NCBI GenBank assembly: GCA_937893635.1
Contig: CALBGF010000147.1
Location: forward strand, 1-24,446
From: an uncultured Mollicutes bacterium
GTDB taxonomy: Bacteria; Bacillota_I; Bacilli_A; RFN20; CAG-826
Direction of reading: 5' to 3'
Length of the DNA: 24,446 nt
The notes under the pieces: generated by a model
Seen by the model: only the letters and a program-made list of their open reading frames with translations
Told to the model about the DNA's origin: nothing
Databases searched by the model: none
In this document: positions 8,158 to 15,830 of the stretch, piece after piece
Layout: each line of letters begins with the position of its first letter
Numbering within the stretch: position 1 is the stretch's first letter
Made by a program: the position numbers and the translations under genes

Positions 8158-8307
8158 ATGAACTTGACTTCTTGGATTGTTTTAGGGATAGTTTTAATAA
8201 TATTTGGACTTGCTATTTACTTTTATGCTAAAGAAGATAAATGTAGTTGTTCTTGCTCTTCAAAAAATTGTCCAATGTGTAAGAAAAAGAATAAACATTA
8301 CAAGTGA
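8158..8307 (+). CDS. FeoB-associated Cys-rich membrane protein (49 aa)
   Basis: A 49-residue protein whose ATG directly abuts the FeoB TAG, so it is translationally coupled to it. One membrane helix (about residues 5-24, SWIVLGIVLIIFGLAIYFY) is followed by a short cytosol-type tail with five cysteines in the pattern CSCSC-x4-C-PM-C and a Lys-rich end. This matches the FeoB-associated Cys-rich (FeoC-position) family of Firmicutes, thought to assist FeoB, perhaps by binding iron or an Fe-S cluster. It ends with TGA, which shows that TGA is a stop in this genome. Confidence 0.9.
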   Translation: MNLTSWIVLGIVLIIFGLAIYFYAKEDKCSCSCSSKNCPMCKKKNKHYK

Positions 8308-8347
8308 TTTTGTTCATTATTTTTTTAGTGAATAATATACAAAAATT

Positions 8348-8356
8348 TGTTATGAT
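8348..8356 (+). promoter_or_regulatory. Candidate extended -10 promoter of trkA-trkH
   Basis: TGTTATGAT is an extended -10 (TGn plus TATGAT, 8351-8356) 31 nt before the trkA start. No clear -35 is seen, which is acceptable for an extended -10. Confidence 0.45.
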
Positions 8357-8386
8357 ATATACGTTATTAGAATGAAGGTGTAAATC

Positions 8387-9742
8387 GTGAAAATTATTGT
8401 AATCGGTAATGGTAAAATTGGTCAATCAATAATTAGAAACGTGTCTGAAGAAGGTCATAGCATTACTATTATTGACTGCGACTCACGTGTTGTTAGTCAA
8501 ATGGTTGATACATATGATGTTATGGGCATCGTTGGTAATGGCGCTAGTGTGGAAATACAAAAAGAAGCCGGTGTTCAAGATGCTGATTTAGTAATTGCAG
8601 TAACTTCAAGTGATGAAGTCAATTTATTATCTTGTTTTATTGCACATAAATTAGGAGCTTCTGATACGATAGCTCGTGTTCGTAATCCTCAATACTTAAA
8701 ACAACTTGATTTTATGAAAGATGACTTAGGTTTATCAATGACTATTAATCCTGATTATGAAGCTGCTAAATTTATTTCACGAAATCTTACTCTTCCTAAT
8801 GCTTTAAAAGTTGAAGTTTTTGCTAAAGGCAAAATGGAATTAGTAGAACTTCGAGTTGAAGCAGATAGTATTTTAAATGGTTGTAGCTTATTTGAGTTAT
8901 CTAATAAATATAAATTAAAAGTATTAGTTTGCGCTGTTGAAAGAGATAAAGAAGTTATTATTCCTGTTGGTAACTTTATCTTAAAAGCAAACGATAAAAT
9001 TCACGTTGCTGCTGCACACCAAGATTTATTAACATTTTTCCAAAAAGCATTTAAAAAGATGGAAAGATTACATAATATTATGATTATTGGCGGGGGACGT
9101 ATTTCATATTATTTTTGCGAATTAGTAAGTAGAAATAAATATAACATTAAATTAATTGAAAAGAAACCTGATGTATGTCAAAGCTTAAGTGAGAGATTCT
9201 CTAAAATTGATATTATTGAAGGCGATGGTACAAATCAAACTGTCCTTGAAGATGAAGGGATCGAGAAAATTGATGCATTTTTAGCTCTTACTGGTATGGA
9301 TGAACAAAACATTATCGTTTCAATGTTTGCGGGTAAACATAATGCCAAAAAGATTATTACTAAAGTAAATAATTCAACGTTAAATAGTATGATGGAAACA
9401 ATCGGTATGGCTAGTGTATTTTCTCCTCGTGAAATTATTGCTAATCAAATTATTTCTTATATTCGTGCTAAAGTTAATAATCGTGGTTCTAATATTCAAA
9501 CACTTTATAAATTAGTTGATCAACGTGTTGAAGCATTAGAATTCGTAGTTAAAAAGAAATCTAAATTAATTGATAGACCACTTAAAAATTTAAAAATGAA
9601 GAAAAATATTTTAATCGCTGGTATAATTCGTGATAATGAAGTTATTATTCCTAATGGTAATTCAGAAATCCATTTAGGCGATAGTGTCATTGTTATTACT
9701 ACTGACCCATATTTAGAAGATTTAGTAGAAATTTTAGGATAA
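8387..9742 (+). CDS. trkA: Trk system potassium uptake protein TrkA
   Basis: A 451-aa cytosolic gating subunit that binds nucleotide and controls the TrkH potassium channel encoded 5 nt downstream. It has tandem RCK units, each an RCK_N Rossmann fold plus RCK_C. The first nucleotide loop is GNGKIG (7-12) with acidic D30 at the end of strand 2. The second loop is GGGRIS (235-240), where the last Gly of GxGxxG is Ser, so the second site may bind weakly. RCK_C units lie near 140-220 and 365-451. The start is GTG 8387, with GAAGGTG 6 nt upstream; MKIIVIGNGKIG matches family N-termini. Length is typical (about 450 aa). Confidence 0.95.
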   Translation: MKIIVIGNGKIGQSIIRNVSEEGHSITIIDCDSRVVSQMVDTYDVMGIVGNGASVEIQKEAGVQDADLVIAVTSSDEVNLLSCFIAHKLGASDTIARVRNPQYLKQLDFMKDDLGLSMTINPDYEAAKFISRNLTLPNALKVEVFAKGKMELVELRVEADSILNGCSLFELSNKYKLKVLVCAVERDKEVIIPVGNFILKANDKIHVAAAHQDLLTFFQKAFKKMERLHNIMIIGGGRISYYFCELVSRNKYNIKLIEKKPDVCQSLSERFSKIDIIEGDGTNQTVLEDEGIEKIDAFLALTGMDEQNIIVSMFAGKHNAKKIITKVNNSTLNSMMETIGMASVFSPREIIANQIISYIRAKVNNRGSNIQTLYKLVDQRVEALEFVVKKKSKLIDRPLKNLKMKKNILIAGIIRDNEVIIPNGNSEIHLGDSVIVITTDPYLEDLVEILG

Positions 9743-9747
9743 TTATT

Positions 9748-11223
9748 ATGAATTACAAGAATATTTTAAATATTATCGGAAAGGTTCTTCAGATAGAAGC
9801 TATATTGTTACTTCTTCCCTTATTAGTTGGTGTAATTTATAAAGAACTATGGAATACAACATTATTTGCTTTCTTTATTACGGCATTAGGCTCATTTATT
9901 GTTGGAGTATTATTAAATATTCCTAAGCCAAAAAGTAAAAAAATATTACCGCGAGCATCATTTATTATTGTTGCATTATCGTGGATTATTGTAGCAGTGG
10001 TTGGAGCATTACCACTAGTAATAAGTAAAGAAATACCAAATTTCTTTGATGCGTTTTTTGAAATGTCATCTGGATTTACAACAACCGGTGCATCAATTTG
10101 CACAGACGTTGAAGCTTTATCACATAGTATATTATTTTGGCGTTCGTTCTCCCATTGGATTGGTGGAATGGGTGTTATTGTCTTTATTTTAGCAGTTCTT
10201 CCTGACGATAAAGAAGGATCAAACATGCATATTCTTCGCGCTGAATCACCAGGACCATCAGTTGGTAAATTAGTATCTAAAGTATCCGCGACAGCAAGAA
10301 TCTTGTATTTAATATATATGGGGTTAACAATAATTGAATTCTTATTCTTATTTTTTGGCCCAGATAAAAAAATGGACTTATTTAATAGTATTTGTATAAC
10401 ATTAGGCACTGCTGGTACAGGAGGATTCTCAGTCTTAAATAGCGGATGTGCTGCTTATAGCAGTTATTCTCAATATGTAATTTCAGTATTTATGATTTTA
10501 TTTGGTATCAATTTCACATTGTTCTATTTGTTATTAATTGGTAAATTTAAATCAGTTTGGAAAAATGAAGAATTACGTACTTATATTGTATTAGTTTTAG
10601 GTTCAACATTCTTTATCGCAATTACTTTGTTTGTTAAGAAAATACCAGAATATAGTAATTTTGAAGAATGTTTCCGCCATTCATTATTCCAAGTGGCTTC
10701 AATTGTATCAACTACTGGATATGCCACAACAGATTATTCGTTATATTGGCCACCAGTGTGTTTAATGGTAATTATTCTTCTTATGCTTACTGGACCATGT
10801 GCTGGTTCTACAGGCGGAGGAATAAAAATATCAAGAATTAATTTGGTGTTTAAATCAATAGTACAAAAAGTGCGTACTATGATTAATCCACGTAAAGTTG
10901 AATTAATCAAAGATAGTGGACAAATCGTTGATGATGAAGTAGTTAAAGGTGCAGAGAGTTTTATTATTGTATATGTAGCATTACTATTCTTTGTAACATT
11001 TATTATTTCATTTGATGGTTTTGATTTAGTAACGAATTTTACCGCAACTTTAAGTTGTATTTCAAATATTGGACCTGGTCTTAATGTTGTTGGACCAATG
11101 GGTAGTTTTGCAGGATTTTCAAATTTTTCAAAATTTATTCTTTCCTTAACAATGATCACAGGTCGTCTAGAATTATTCCCAATGATTGCATTATTTGTGC
11201 CAAGAACTTGGAAGACAAAATAA
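9748..11223 (+). CDS. trkH: TrkH family potassium transporter
   Basis: A 491-aa membrane channel subunit for K+ uptake, with four membrane-pore-membrane repeats. The four filter loops are readable: FTTTGAS (110-116), GTAGTGGFS (220-228), STTGYATTD (321-329) and SNIGPGL (439-445), each with the key Gly. GPCAGSTGGGIK (349-360) corresponds to the gating loop of TrkH/KtrB. The C-terminus ends in the family motif GRLELFP plus VPRTW. The start is 5 nt after trkA, with AGGA overlapping the trkA end. TrkA plus TrkH makes a complete system. Long open frames antisense to it are compositional shadows. Confidence 0.96.
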   Translation: MNYKNILNIIGKVLQIEAILLLLPLLVGVIYKELWNTTLFAFFITALGSFIVGVLLNIPKPKSKKILPRASFIIVALSWIIVAVVGALPLVISKEIPNFFDAFFEMSSGFTTTGASICTDVEALSHSILFWRSFSHWIGGMGVIVFILAVLPDDKEGSNMHILRAESPGPSVGKLVSKVSATARILYLIYMGLTIIEFLFLFFGPDKKMDLFNSICITLGTAGTGGFSVLNSGCAAYSSYSQYVISVFMILFGINFTLFYLLLIGKFKSVWKNEELRTYIVLVLGSTFFIAITLFVKKIPEYSNFEECFRHSLFQVASIVSTTGYATTDYSLYWPPVCLMVIILLMLTGPCAGSTGGGIKISRINLVFKSIVQKVRTMINPRKVELIKDSGQIVDDEVVKGAESFIIVYVALLFFVTFIISFDGFDLVTNFTATLSCISNIGPGLNVVGPMGSFAGFSNFSKFILSLTMITGRLELFPMIALFVPRTWKTK

Positions 11224-11370
11224 AAAGAAAGAGATTAGTTAACGTTGCTTGAAACAATAGAAAAATAAAGATTTTAATTATATAATGTTTAAGACTTTTT
11301 TAAATAAATATAATTCTTTTATTATTATTGTAAGATACAACAGCAATTTTATTCTTTACAGCGAATAATA

Positions 11371-11400
11371 TTTGATTTCATAATAAAAAAAGAAATCAAA
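11371..11400. repeat. 9-bp inverted repeat directly left of a second hairpin
   Basis: TTTGATTTC (11371-11379) pairs with GAAATCAAA (11392-11400) across a 12-nt A-rich loop. It abuts the next stem with no gap, giving a double-hairpin structure. Confidence 0.5.
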
Positions 11401-11450
11401 AAAGCGAAAGTTTGATAAACATAACGCACTTTCGCTTTATGTTTTATTTT
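11401..11450 (+). terminator. Hairpin, probable terminator after trkH
   Basis: Stem AAAGCGAAAGT (11401-11411) with ACTTTCGCTTT (11428-11438), 11 bp perfect, loop 16 nt, followed by the T-rich ATGTTTTATTTTATT. It is 178 bp from the trkH stop, so the transcript would have a long 3' tail, or it ends an unseen small RNA. Confidence 0.6.
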
Positions 11451-11580
11451 ATTCAATTGTTTGTTTTTCTCTTTGCTGGAATTTGTCAATACTTACATTC
11501 ATAAAAGTAATTATATAGCTTGCTGATGTATTAATATTTATAGAAATATTTATATATGTTAACTATTTTGATTTTCTATA

Positions 11581-11589
11581 TGATACAAT
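11581..11589 (+). promoter_or_regulatory. Extended -10 of the GIY-YIG gene
   Basis: TGATACAAT is an extended -10 (TGn plus TACAAT, 11584-11589), 26 nt before the start codon. No good -35. Confidence 0.4.
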
Positions 11590-11614
11590 ATATTTTATAC
11601 AAAGGAGAATTATT

Positions 11615-12883
11615 GTGAGTACAAGAAGTATTATATCTATTTCGGCAATAAAAAGAATAGCTTCTGCATCTAATAGAATAAAAAGGGAAAAATATAATAA
11701 TGAGCTTTTGATGGCTCAGGGCAATGAAAAAGAAATGCCACCTCAATTTAGTTTAAGCAAAGTTGATTTTAATATCACATCTAGAATAGCCAGAATTGAG
11801 ATTTTACAATCTCAAGAATATAGAACTATCCAAAAATATATAACACGAAATTATGAAAAGTATCCTATTTATTCTGAATGGAAAGTCAAAGAAAAAACAT
11901 TGAAGAAAACTTTAAAATTAACAAATTCAGAACTAGAATCACTTAATAATAATGAGGACGACTTAATAAGAATGTTCGCAGAAGACATTATTATTGAGTT
12001 AAATAATGAAGAATTAATCCCTTCTTGGTTTATAAAATTATATTTAAAAAGAGAATTAGATTCTGATTTGAAAATTATAAAAAAAGAATTAAATTCATTT
12101 GTTCACAATCAAAAAAAGGAAATTATTACGCAAGAAACAAATATTGATATTTATAATAATGAAATTATAAAATGTACTACAACATTAAATAAACAACTAA
12201 AAAGAAAAAACAAGTTAGAATCTAAATTAACAAAACTTTCAAATGCAAAGCCTAGTATTATAAAGTCTTTGATATCTTTTGGAATATTCAATTATTTAAT
12301 TTCTAATAAAAGAAAAAATCAACTAGAATTAAAATTAGCTGCTTTTAATAATGTTATATGTGAATTAAATAAAAACATTTTAGACAATAACAACAAAATT
12401 AATAAAAGCAACAAAGATATTGACGATTATAATTTAAAAATTAATAAAAAAGAGAAAGAATTTGGGAACAAAAAAGAATTACGATTAAACGAGTATAACA
12501 AGAAATTATTAGAAGTAAAACCATTATCAAGCGCAGCTTCTAATGATGGAAGTTTTATAATGTTAAAACTTTTTAGCGGCCTAGAATATGAAAAAATAAT
12601 TGGCGTTTATGTTATTCATAATAAAGAGAAAGATAAATACTATGTTGGTCAATCAAAAGATGTAATGAAAAGAATAAGACAACACTTTAATGGAACCATT
12701 CCTAAAAATTCAATATTTGCCGAGGATTATTATACTTCACAAATGAAAGATAGAGATAATATATTTGAGCTAAAAATAATTAGATGTGAAACTAAAGATG
12801 AATTAGATAGTTTAGAAAAGAAACTTATTTATGAATATGATTCATGGAATAATGGCTATAATAGGACTAGTGGTAATATTTAA
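11615..12883 (+). CDS. Coiled-coil protein with C-terminal GIY-YIG nuclease domain
   Basis: A 422-aa protein. Residues 1-150 form an unrecognised, charged, helical N-terminal domain. Residues 150-300 are a Lys/Asn/Glu-rich coiled coil, interrupted at 212-230 by a short hydrophobic stretch (PSIIKSLISFGIFNYLIS). From about 328 comes a GIY-YIG fold: GVYVI (330-334), YYVGQS (342-347), the catalytic-type Arg in MKRIRQHF (351-358), and the metal-binding Glu in LEKKLIYEYD (400-409), followed by GYNRT. The nuclease residues look intact. The GTG start has AGGAG 7 nt upstream. It is a monocistronic, very AT-rich gene set apart by a long non-coding region, so it is probably acquired. DNA cleavage is inferred; the target is unknown. 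Phage T5orf172-like or defence roles are possible. Confidence 0.8.
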   Translation: MSTRSIISISAIKRIASASNRIKREKYNNELLMAQGNEKEMPPQFSLSKVDFNITSRIARIEILQSQEYRTIQKYITRNYEKYPIYSEWKVKEKTLKKTLKLTNSELESLNNNEDDLIRMFAEDIIIELNNEELIPSWFIKLYLKRELDSDLKIIKKELNSFVHNQKKEIITQETNIDIYNNEIIKCTTTLNKQLKRKNKLESKLTKLSNAKPSIIKSLISFGIFNYLISNKRKNQLELKLAAFNNVICELNKNILDNNNKINKSNKDIDDYNLKINKKEKEFGNKKELRLNEYNKKLLEVKPLSSAASNDGSFIMLKLFSGLEYEKIIGVYVIHNKEKDKYYVGQSKDVMKRIRQHFNGTIPKNSIFAEDYYTSQMKDRDNIFELKIIRCETKDELDSLEKKLIYEYDSWNNGYNRTSGNI

Positions 12884-12884
12884 T

Positions 12885-12915
12885 AAGAAGGGCTTTGAAC
12901 TCTTCTTTTATTTTG
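12885..12915 (+). terminator. Terminator between convergent genes
   Basis: Stem AAGAAGGG (12885-12892), loop CTTTGAA, CTCTTCTT (12900-12907) with one G-U pair, followed by TTATTTT. It ends the GIY-YIG gene and touches the stop codon of the minus-strand neighbour; it may act weakly in both directions. Confidence 0.7.
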
Positions 12916-14263
12916 GCCAAGTGCGCCAAGGTTTTGCCTTAGCGCCTTCGCTTTCTTTGGCCACAATTTTTCCTTTATCATCAACATAAACTGTAGAATT
13001 AAACCACTCACTATCTTTAAGTTTAGTAGTATTGTTTGTACACGCTACAGCGACATCAGTCCCATTTGAAGAGACAACGATGTTACCATTAAGAGGCTTT
13101 TCTCCTTCTTCACTATATAAAGAAGTAGCGTAGACTTGATCGGTGTATTTGGCTATACGATTGATGTAATCTTGTGTTGGAAAAGTGTTTTTATAATTAA
13201 TAGTGTATTCCGGGTTTCCAGCTGAGCACGATGCAACGCTAATACGTGGGTTAATAAGACTTAAAAAATCATCGTTGGACGAAGTTTTAGAACCATGATG
13301 AGCGGCTTTATATAATTCAACATTAGGAAAACTTTCTTTATAATGTTCGACGAATTTTGCCTCGCCTTCTTTTTCTAAATCGCCTGTAAATAAGAAATAT
13401 TGTTCTTTGTATTTAAATCTTGTGATAACTGAATAATTATTTTCATTATCAGTTGTGTTTTCAAAATAATAATAGTTCCATAATGTTTCAAACGATATGT
13501 CATCTGTTAAATTATATGTCTTAGAGGCGCCATTCTCCTCGTTATAACATTCTTTAGCAGTATAGTGTTTTGCGCCTTTAGAAACAGCCTCGTCACGAGC
13601 TATAAGATAGTTCTTATACACATTAGTGGCTTTAGTTGTATAAGAAGCATCGATAATAGTTCCGACTTCATATTGATAGAAAATGCCTGGTTTTGCTTTT
13701 GAGCCATAAAATCCTTCAATGTGATCAGAATCTCCATGCGTTACAATAACATATTCAAGTTTATTATCTTTTATATAAGGATTCATATAGTTTGTTATAG
13801 TTGTTGTATCACTTACACCTGCATCAATTAAAATATCAGTTTCACCGGCTTTGATATAAATAGCATCACCATTTTTATTATTTCCTAATTGCATAAAGTG
13901 AAATTGTAAATCATCATAAGTAATACCTGTAACTGCTTGTGGTTTTTGATTTGATGGATTATCATTATTGAAATAACGATAACCTATATACGCAATTGCG
14001 CTCGATATAAGGAATACTATTAAAGAAATGATAAATTTTTTAAATTTATTTTTAGCTTTTCGCTTTGTCTTTTTAATTTCTTTATTGACTCTCGTTTCTA
14101 AAGAAGAAGTTTTATCAATTACTTTACCACCACTTTTTTTAACAAGTTCTTGAGCATATTTAAGTGCATCACTTTTCTTATCAAATGTTTTAGTTGCACG
14201 GTTACTTCCTTCTTTTTTTACTCCGAATTTTTTATTGCTTGTTACATATACTATATAATTCAT
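12908..14263 (-). CDS. Membrane-anchored metallo-beta-lactamase-fold protein with N-terminal DUF2188-like domain
   Basis: A 451-aa protein with three parts. Residues 1-50 resemble DUF2188 (VYVTSNKKFGVKKEGSNRA, then a helix with DALKYAQELV). A very basic stretch (61-76, KEIKKTKRKAKNKFKK) precedes one membrane helix (77-96), which predicts N-in topology. From about 115 to the end is a ComEC/Rec2-type metallo-beta-lactamase domain: metal motif THGDSDH (175-181), LFTGDL (291-296), AAHHGSKTSS (320-329). The domain would sit outside the cell. ComEC-like soluble versions degrade or bind nucleic acid or phosphoesters, and that activity here is inferred. It is the last gene of the ogt-tag-CBS operon, with AGAGG before the ATG. 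The N-terminal fusion is the unusual point. Confidence 0.85.
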   Translation of the reverse strand: MNYIVYVTSNKKFGVKKEGSNRATKTFDKKSDALKYAQELVKKSGGKVIDKTSSLETRVNKEIKKTKRKAKNKFKKFIISLIVFLISSAIAYIGYRYFNNDNPSNQKPQAVTGITYDDLQFHFMQLGNNKNGDAIYIKAGETDILIDAGVSDTTTITNYMNPYIKDNKLEYVIVTHGDSDHIEGFYGSKAKPGIFYQYEVGTIIDASYTTKATNVYKNYLIARDEAVSKGAKHYTAKECYNEENGASKTYNLTDDISFETLWNYYYFENTTDNENNYSVITRFKYKEQYFLFTGDLEKEGEAKFVEHYKESFPNVELYKAAHHGSKTSSNDDFLSLINPRISVASCSAGNPEYTINYKNTFPTQDYINRIAKYTDQVYATSLYSEEGEKPLNGNIVVSSNGTDVAVACTNNTTKLKDSEWFNSTVYVDDKGKIVAKESEGAKAKPWRTWPK

Positions 14264-14281
14264 TAACTTACCTCTACTAGT

Positions 14282-14677
14282 CTATTTATTAGATAATTTT
14301 TCGATTATCTCTTTACGCTTAATAATTCCAATGAAGAAACCTCGATCATCTTCAATAGGAACAAAACTTTGCTCTAATGATAAGGTTACTAGTTCATCAA
14401 AAGTACAATTTATATTTAAGATATGATAGCTACGATGTAAGTGAATATCTTTAATCGTTAAACTTTCATATTCTTTAATATTAAATATATCTTTATTAGT
14501 AATGAGTTCTAGTAAATCGCCTTCAGAAAGTGTACCAAAGAAATGACCTTCATTATCAAGAATAGGAACTGTCGCGTAGCGATGGTATTTAAATTTTTCT
14601 AAAGCTTGCCTTAAAGTTGTGGAAGTTAATAAATATTGACACTTACTTTTAGGAACGATTAATTGTAGTAGATTCAT
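14282..14677 (-). CDS. CBS-domain pair protein
   Basis: A 131-aa protein made up almost entirely of two CBS repeats (about 8-60 and 72-128). The first has RYATVPILDNEGHFFGTLSEGDLL, broken here as RYATVPILDN plus GTLSEGDLL, and the second has SFVPIEDDRGFFIGIIKRK. Such stand-alone pairs bind adenine nucleotides; in Bacillota, similarly sized proteins (CbpB/DarB type) bind cyclic di-AMP. Whether this one does is not visible. AGGAGG lies 7 nt before the ATG, 12 nt behind tag, inside the same operon. Confidence 0.85.
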   Translation of the reverse strand: MNLLQLIVPKSKCQYLLTSTTLRQALEKFKYHRYATVPILDNEGHFFGTLSEGDLLELITNKDIFNIKEYESLTIKDIHLHRSYHILNINCTFDELVTLSLEQSFVPIEDDRGFFIGIIKRKEIIEKLSNK

Positions 14678-14689
14678 AACTTTGTCCTC

Positions 14690-15232
14690 CTAGTTTTTGT
14701 GATATAAGAAACAGTTTTTTTCATGAGAATTAATTATGCCAATTGCTTGCAAATATGAATAAATAATAGTGCTACCAACAAATTTCATACCTCTAGATAT
14801 TAAATCAAGAGATATTTTATCTGATAATTCATTAGTGGTTAAACCAATTTCAAAATATGTAATGCCACTAGTGAATGTACATAAATATTGATAAAAAGAT
14901 CCAAATTCATTTTGTATTTGCTTAAATATTTTGGCGTTTTCAATGCTCGCTATTATTTTTCTTTTGTTTCTAACAATACTTTTATTATTAATTAATTCAT
15001 TAATTTTTACTTGGTCATAATTTATAATTTTATTAATATCAAAATTATCATAAGCTTTTTTAAATGAGTCTCTTTTATTTAAGATACATTCCCAAGATAG
15101 ACCGGCTTGAAATGATTCTAAAATAAGCATTTCTAATAAATATCTTTCATCAGTATTTAATAATCCCCATTCCTTATCATGATAAGTTACATATATAGGA
15201 TTATTTAGATTACACCATTTACATCTATTCAT
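14690..15232 (-). CDS. tag: DNA-3-methyladenine glycosylase I
   Basis: A 180-aa base-excision repair enzyme that removes 3-methyladenine from alkylated DNA. The N-terminus MNRCKWC..YHDKEWG matches Tag. The zinc ligands correspond to C4, H18, H170 and C174 (NSHEKNC), and the active-site Glu lies in LILESFQAGLSW (E39). FVGSTIIYSYLQAIG (151-165) is the family motif near the C-terminus. The gene begins 5 nt after ogt, using an AAGGAA Shine-Dalgarno formed by the end of ogt. Pairing with ogt gives a compact alkylation-damage operon. Complete and typical length (about 185 aa). Confidence 0.96.
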   Translation of the reverse strand: MNRCKWCNLNNPIYVTYHDKEWGLLNTDERYLLEMLILESFQAGLSWECILNKRDSFKKAYDNFDINKIINYDQVKINELINNKSIVRNKRKIIASIENAKIFKQIQNEFGSFYQYLCTFTSGITYFEIGLTTNELSDKISLDLISRGMKFVGSTIIYSYLQAIGIINSHEKNCFLYHKN

Positions 15233-15237
15233 AATAA

Positions 15238-15759
15238 TTATTTCCTTGGCATTACAAAAGCACTTGTATCAATGCCTTCTATTTCTAATAGTTTGATTTT
15301 ATTAAGAATTCCTCCGCCATAACCAGTTACATTGTTATTAGCGCCCATTACGCGGTGGCAAGGAATAATAATACATATTTGATTAGCTCCGACAGCGTGA
15401 CCAACAGCTTGAGCAGACATTTTTTTGATGCCTCGTGCATTAGCAATTTCTTTAGCAATATCATTATAAGTAATAGTTTTGCCATATGGGATTTTAAGCA
15501 TTATTTCATTGACACTTTTTTGAAACTCGGTAGTTTTAACTTTGTATTTTGGTGTAAAACTAGGATTTGTGCCACTAAAATAAATATCTAGCCACTTTTT
15601 TGTTTCATCAAAAATTGGTAAATCGTTATATTCATTATTTATCATATGCTTGTTACTATCTTTTGAGTTATCAAACCATAAACCAGTAAGATATTCTCCA
15701 TCGCTTTCTAACTTTATAATTCCTAATGGAGATAGATATTCATTAAAAAATTTGCTCAT
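15238..15759 (-). CDS. ogt: Methylated-DNA--protein-cysteine methyltransferase
   Basis: A 173-aa suicide repair protein that transfers the methyl group of O6-methylguanine (or O4-methylthymine) to its own Cys. The active site is PCHRV (133-137, C134), and the helix-turn-helix DNA-binding part includes PYGKTITYNDIA (91-102) and AVGHAVGANQ (118-127). TGYGGGILNKIKLLEIEG closes the domain. There is no AdaA-like domain, so no sign of Ada-type autoregulation. Its Shine-Dalgarno GGTGG (15767-15771) can pair with an upstream CCACCA in a hairpin. It heads the ogt-tag-CBS-MBL operon. Confidence 0.96.
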   Translation of the reverse strand: MSKFFNEYLSPLGIIKLESDGEYLTGLWFDNSKDSNKHMINNEYNDLPIFDETKKWLDIYFSGTNPSFTPKYKVKTTEFQKSVNEIMLKIPYGKTITYNDIAKEIANARGIKKMSAQAVGHAVGANQICIIIPCHRVMGANNNVTGYGGGILNKIKLLEIEGIDTSAFVMPRK

Positions 15760-15766
15760 AAAATCA

Positions 15767-15792
15767 CCACCATTATTTTAACAAATTGGTGG
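15767..15792 (-). promoter_or_regulatory. Hairpin that could hide the ogt ribosome binding site
   Basis: On the minus strand CCACCA (15792-15787) pairs with TGGTGG (15772-15767), with a further ATTT/AAAT inner stem. The 3' arm is the ogt Shine-Dalgarno, 7 nt from the ATG. Alternatively it is just the weak terminator of the MATE gene. Confidence 0.45.
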
Positions 15793-15830
15793 CTATTTTG
15801 ATATAAAAAATGTGACAATTTATGATTATT

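Larger units (their letters stand above)
11224..11614. other. 391-bp AT-rich non-coding gap between trkH and the GIY-YIG gene
   Basis: No coding frame with a ribosome site is seen. It holds two adjacent hairpins (11371-11400 and 11401-11438), reported separately, and an extended -10 near the right end. The rest is A/T-rich sequence without repeats that I can identify. Confidence 0.6.

Noticed and set aside
8228..8425. 65-codon minus-strand frame over the feo/trkA gap
   Set aside because: It overlaps the Cys-rich feo accessory gene and the trkA start and has no supporting signals.
9837..10409. 190-codon frame antisense to trkH (and another at 10734-11159)
   Set aside because: The plus strand clearly encodes TrkH here; the antisense frames are by-products of its codon pattern with no start signals or recognisable motif.
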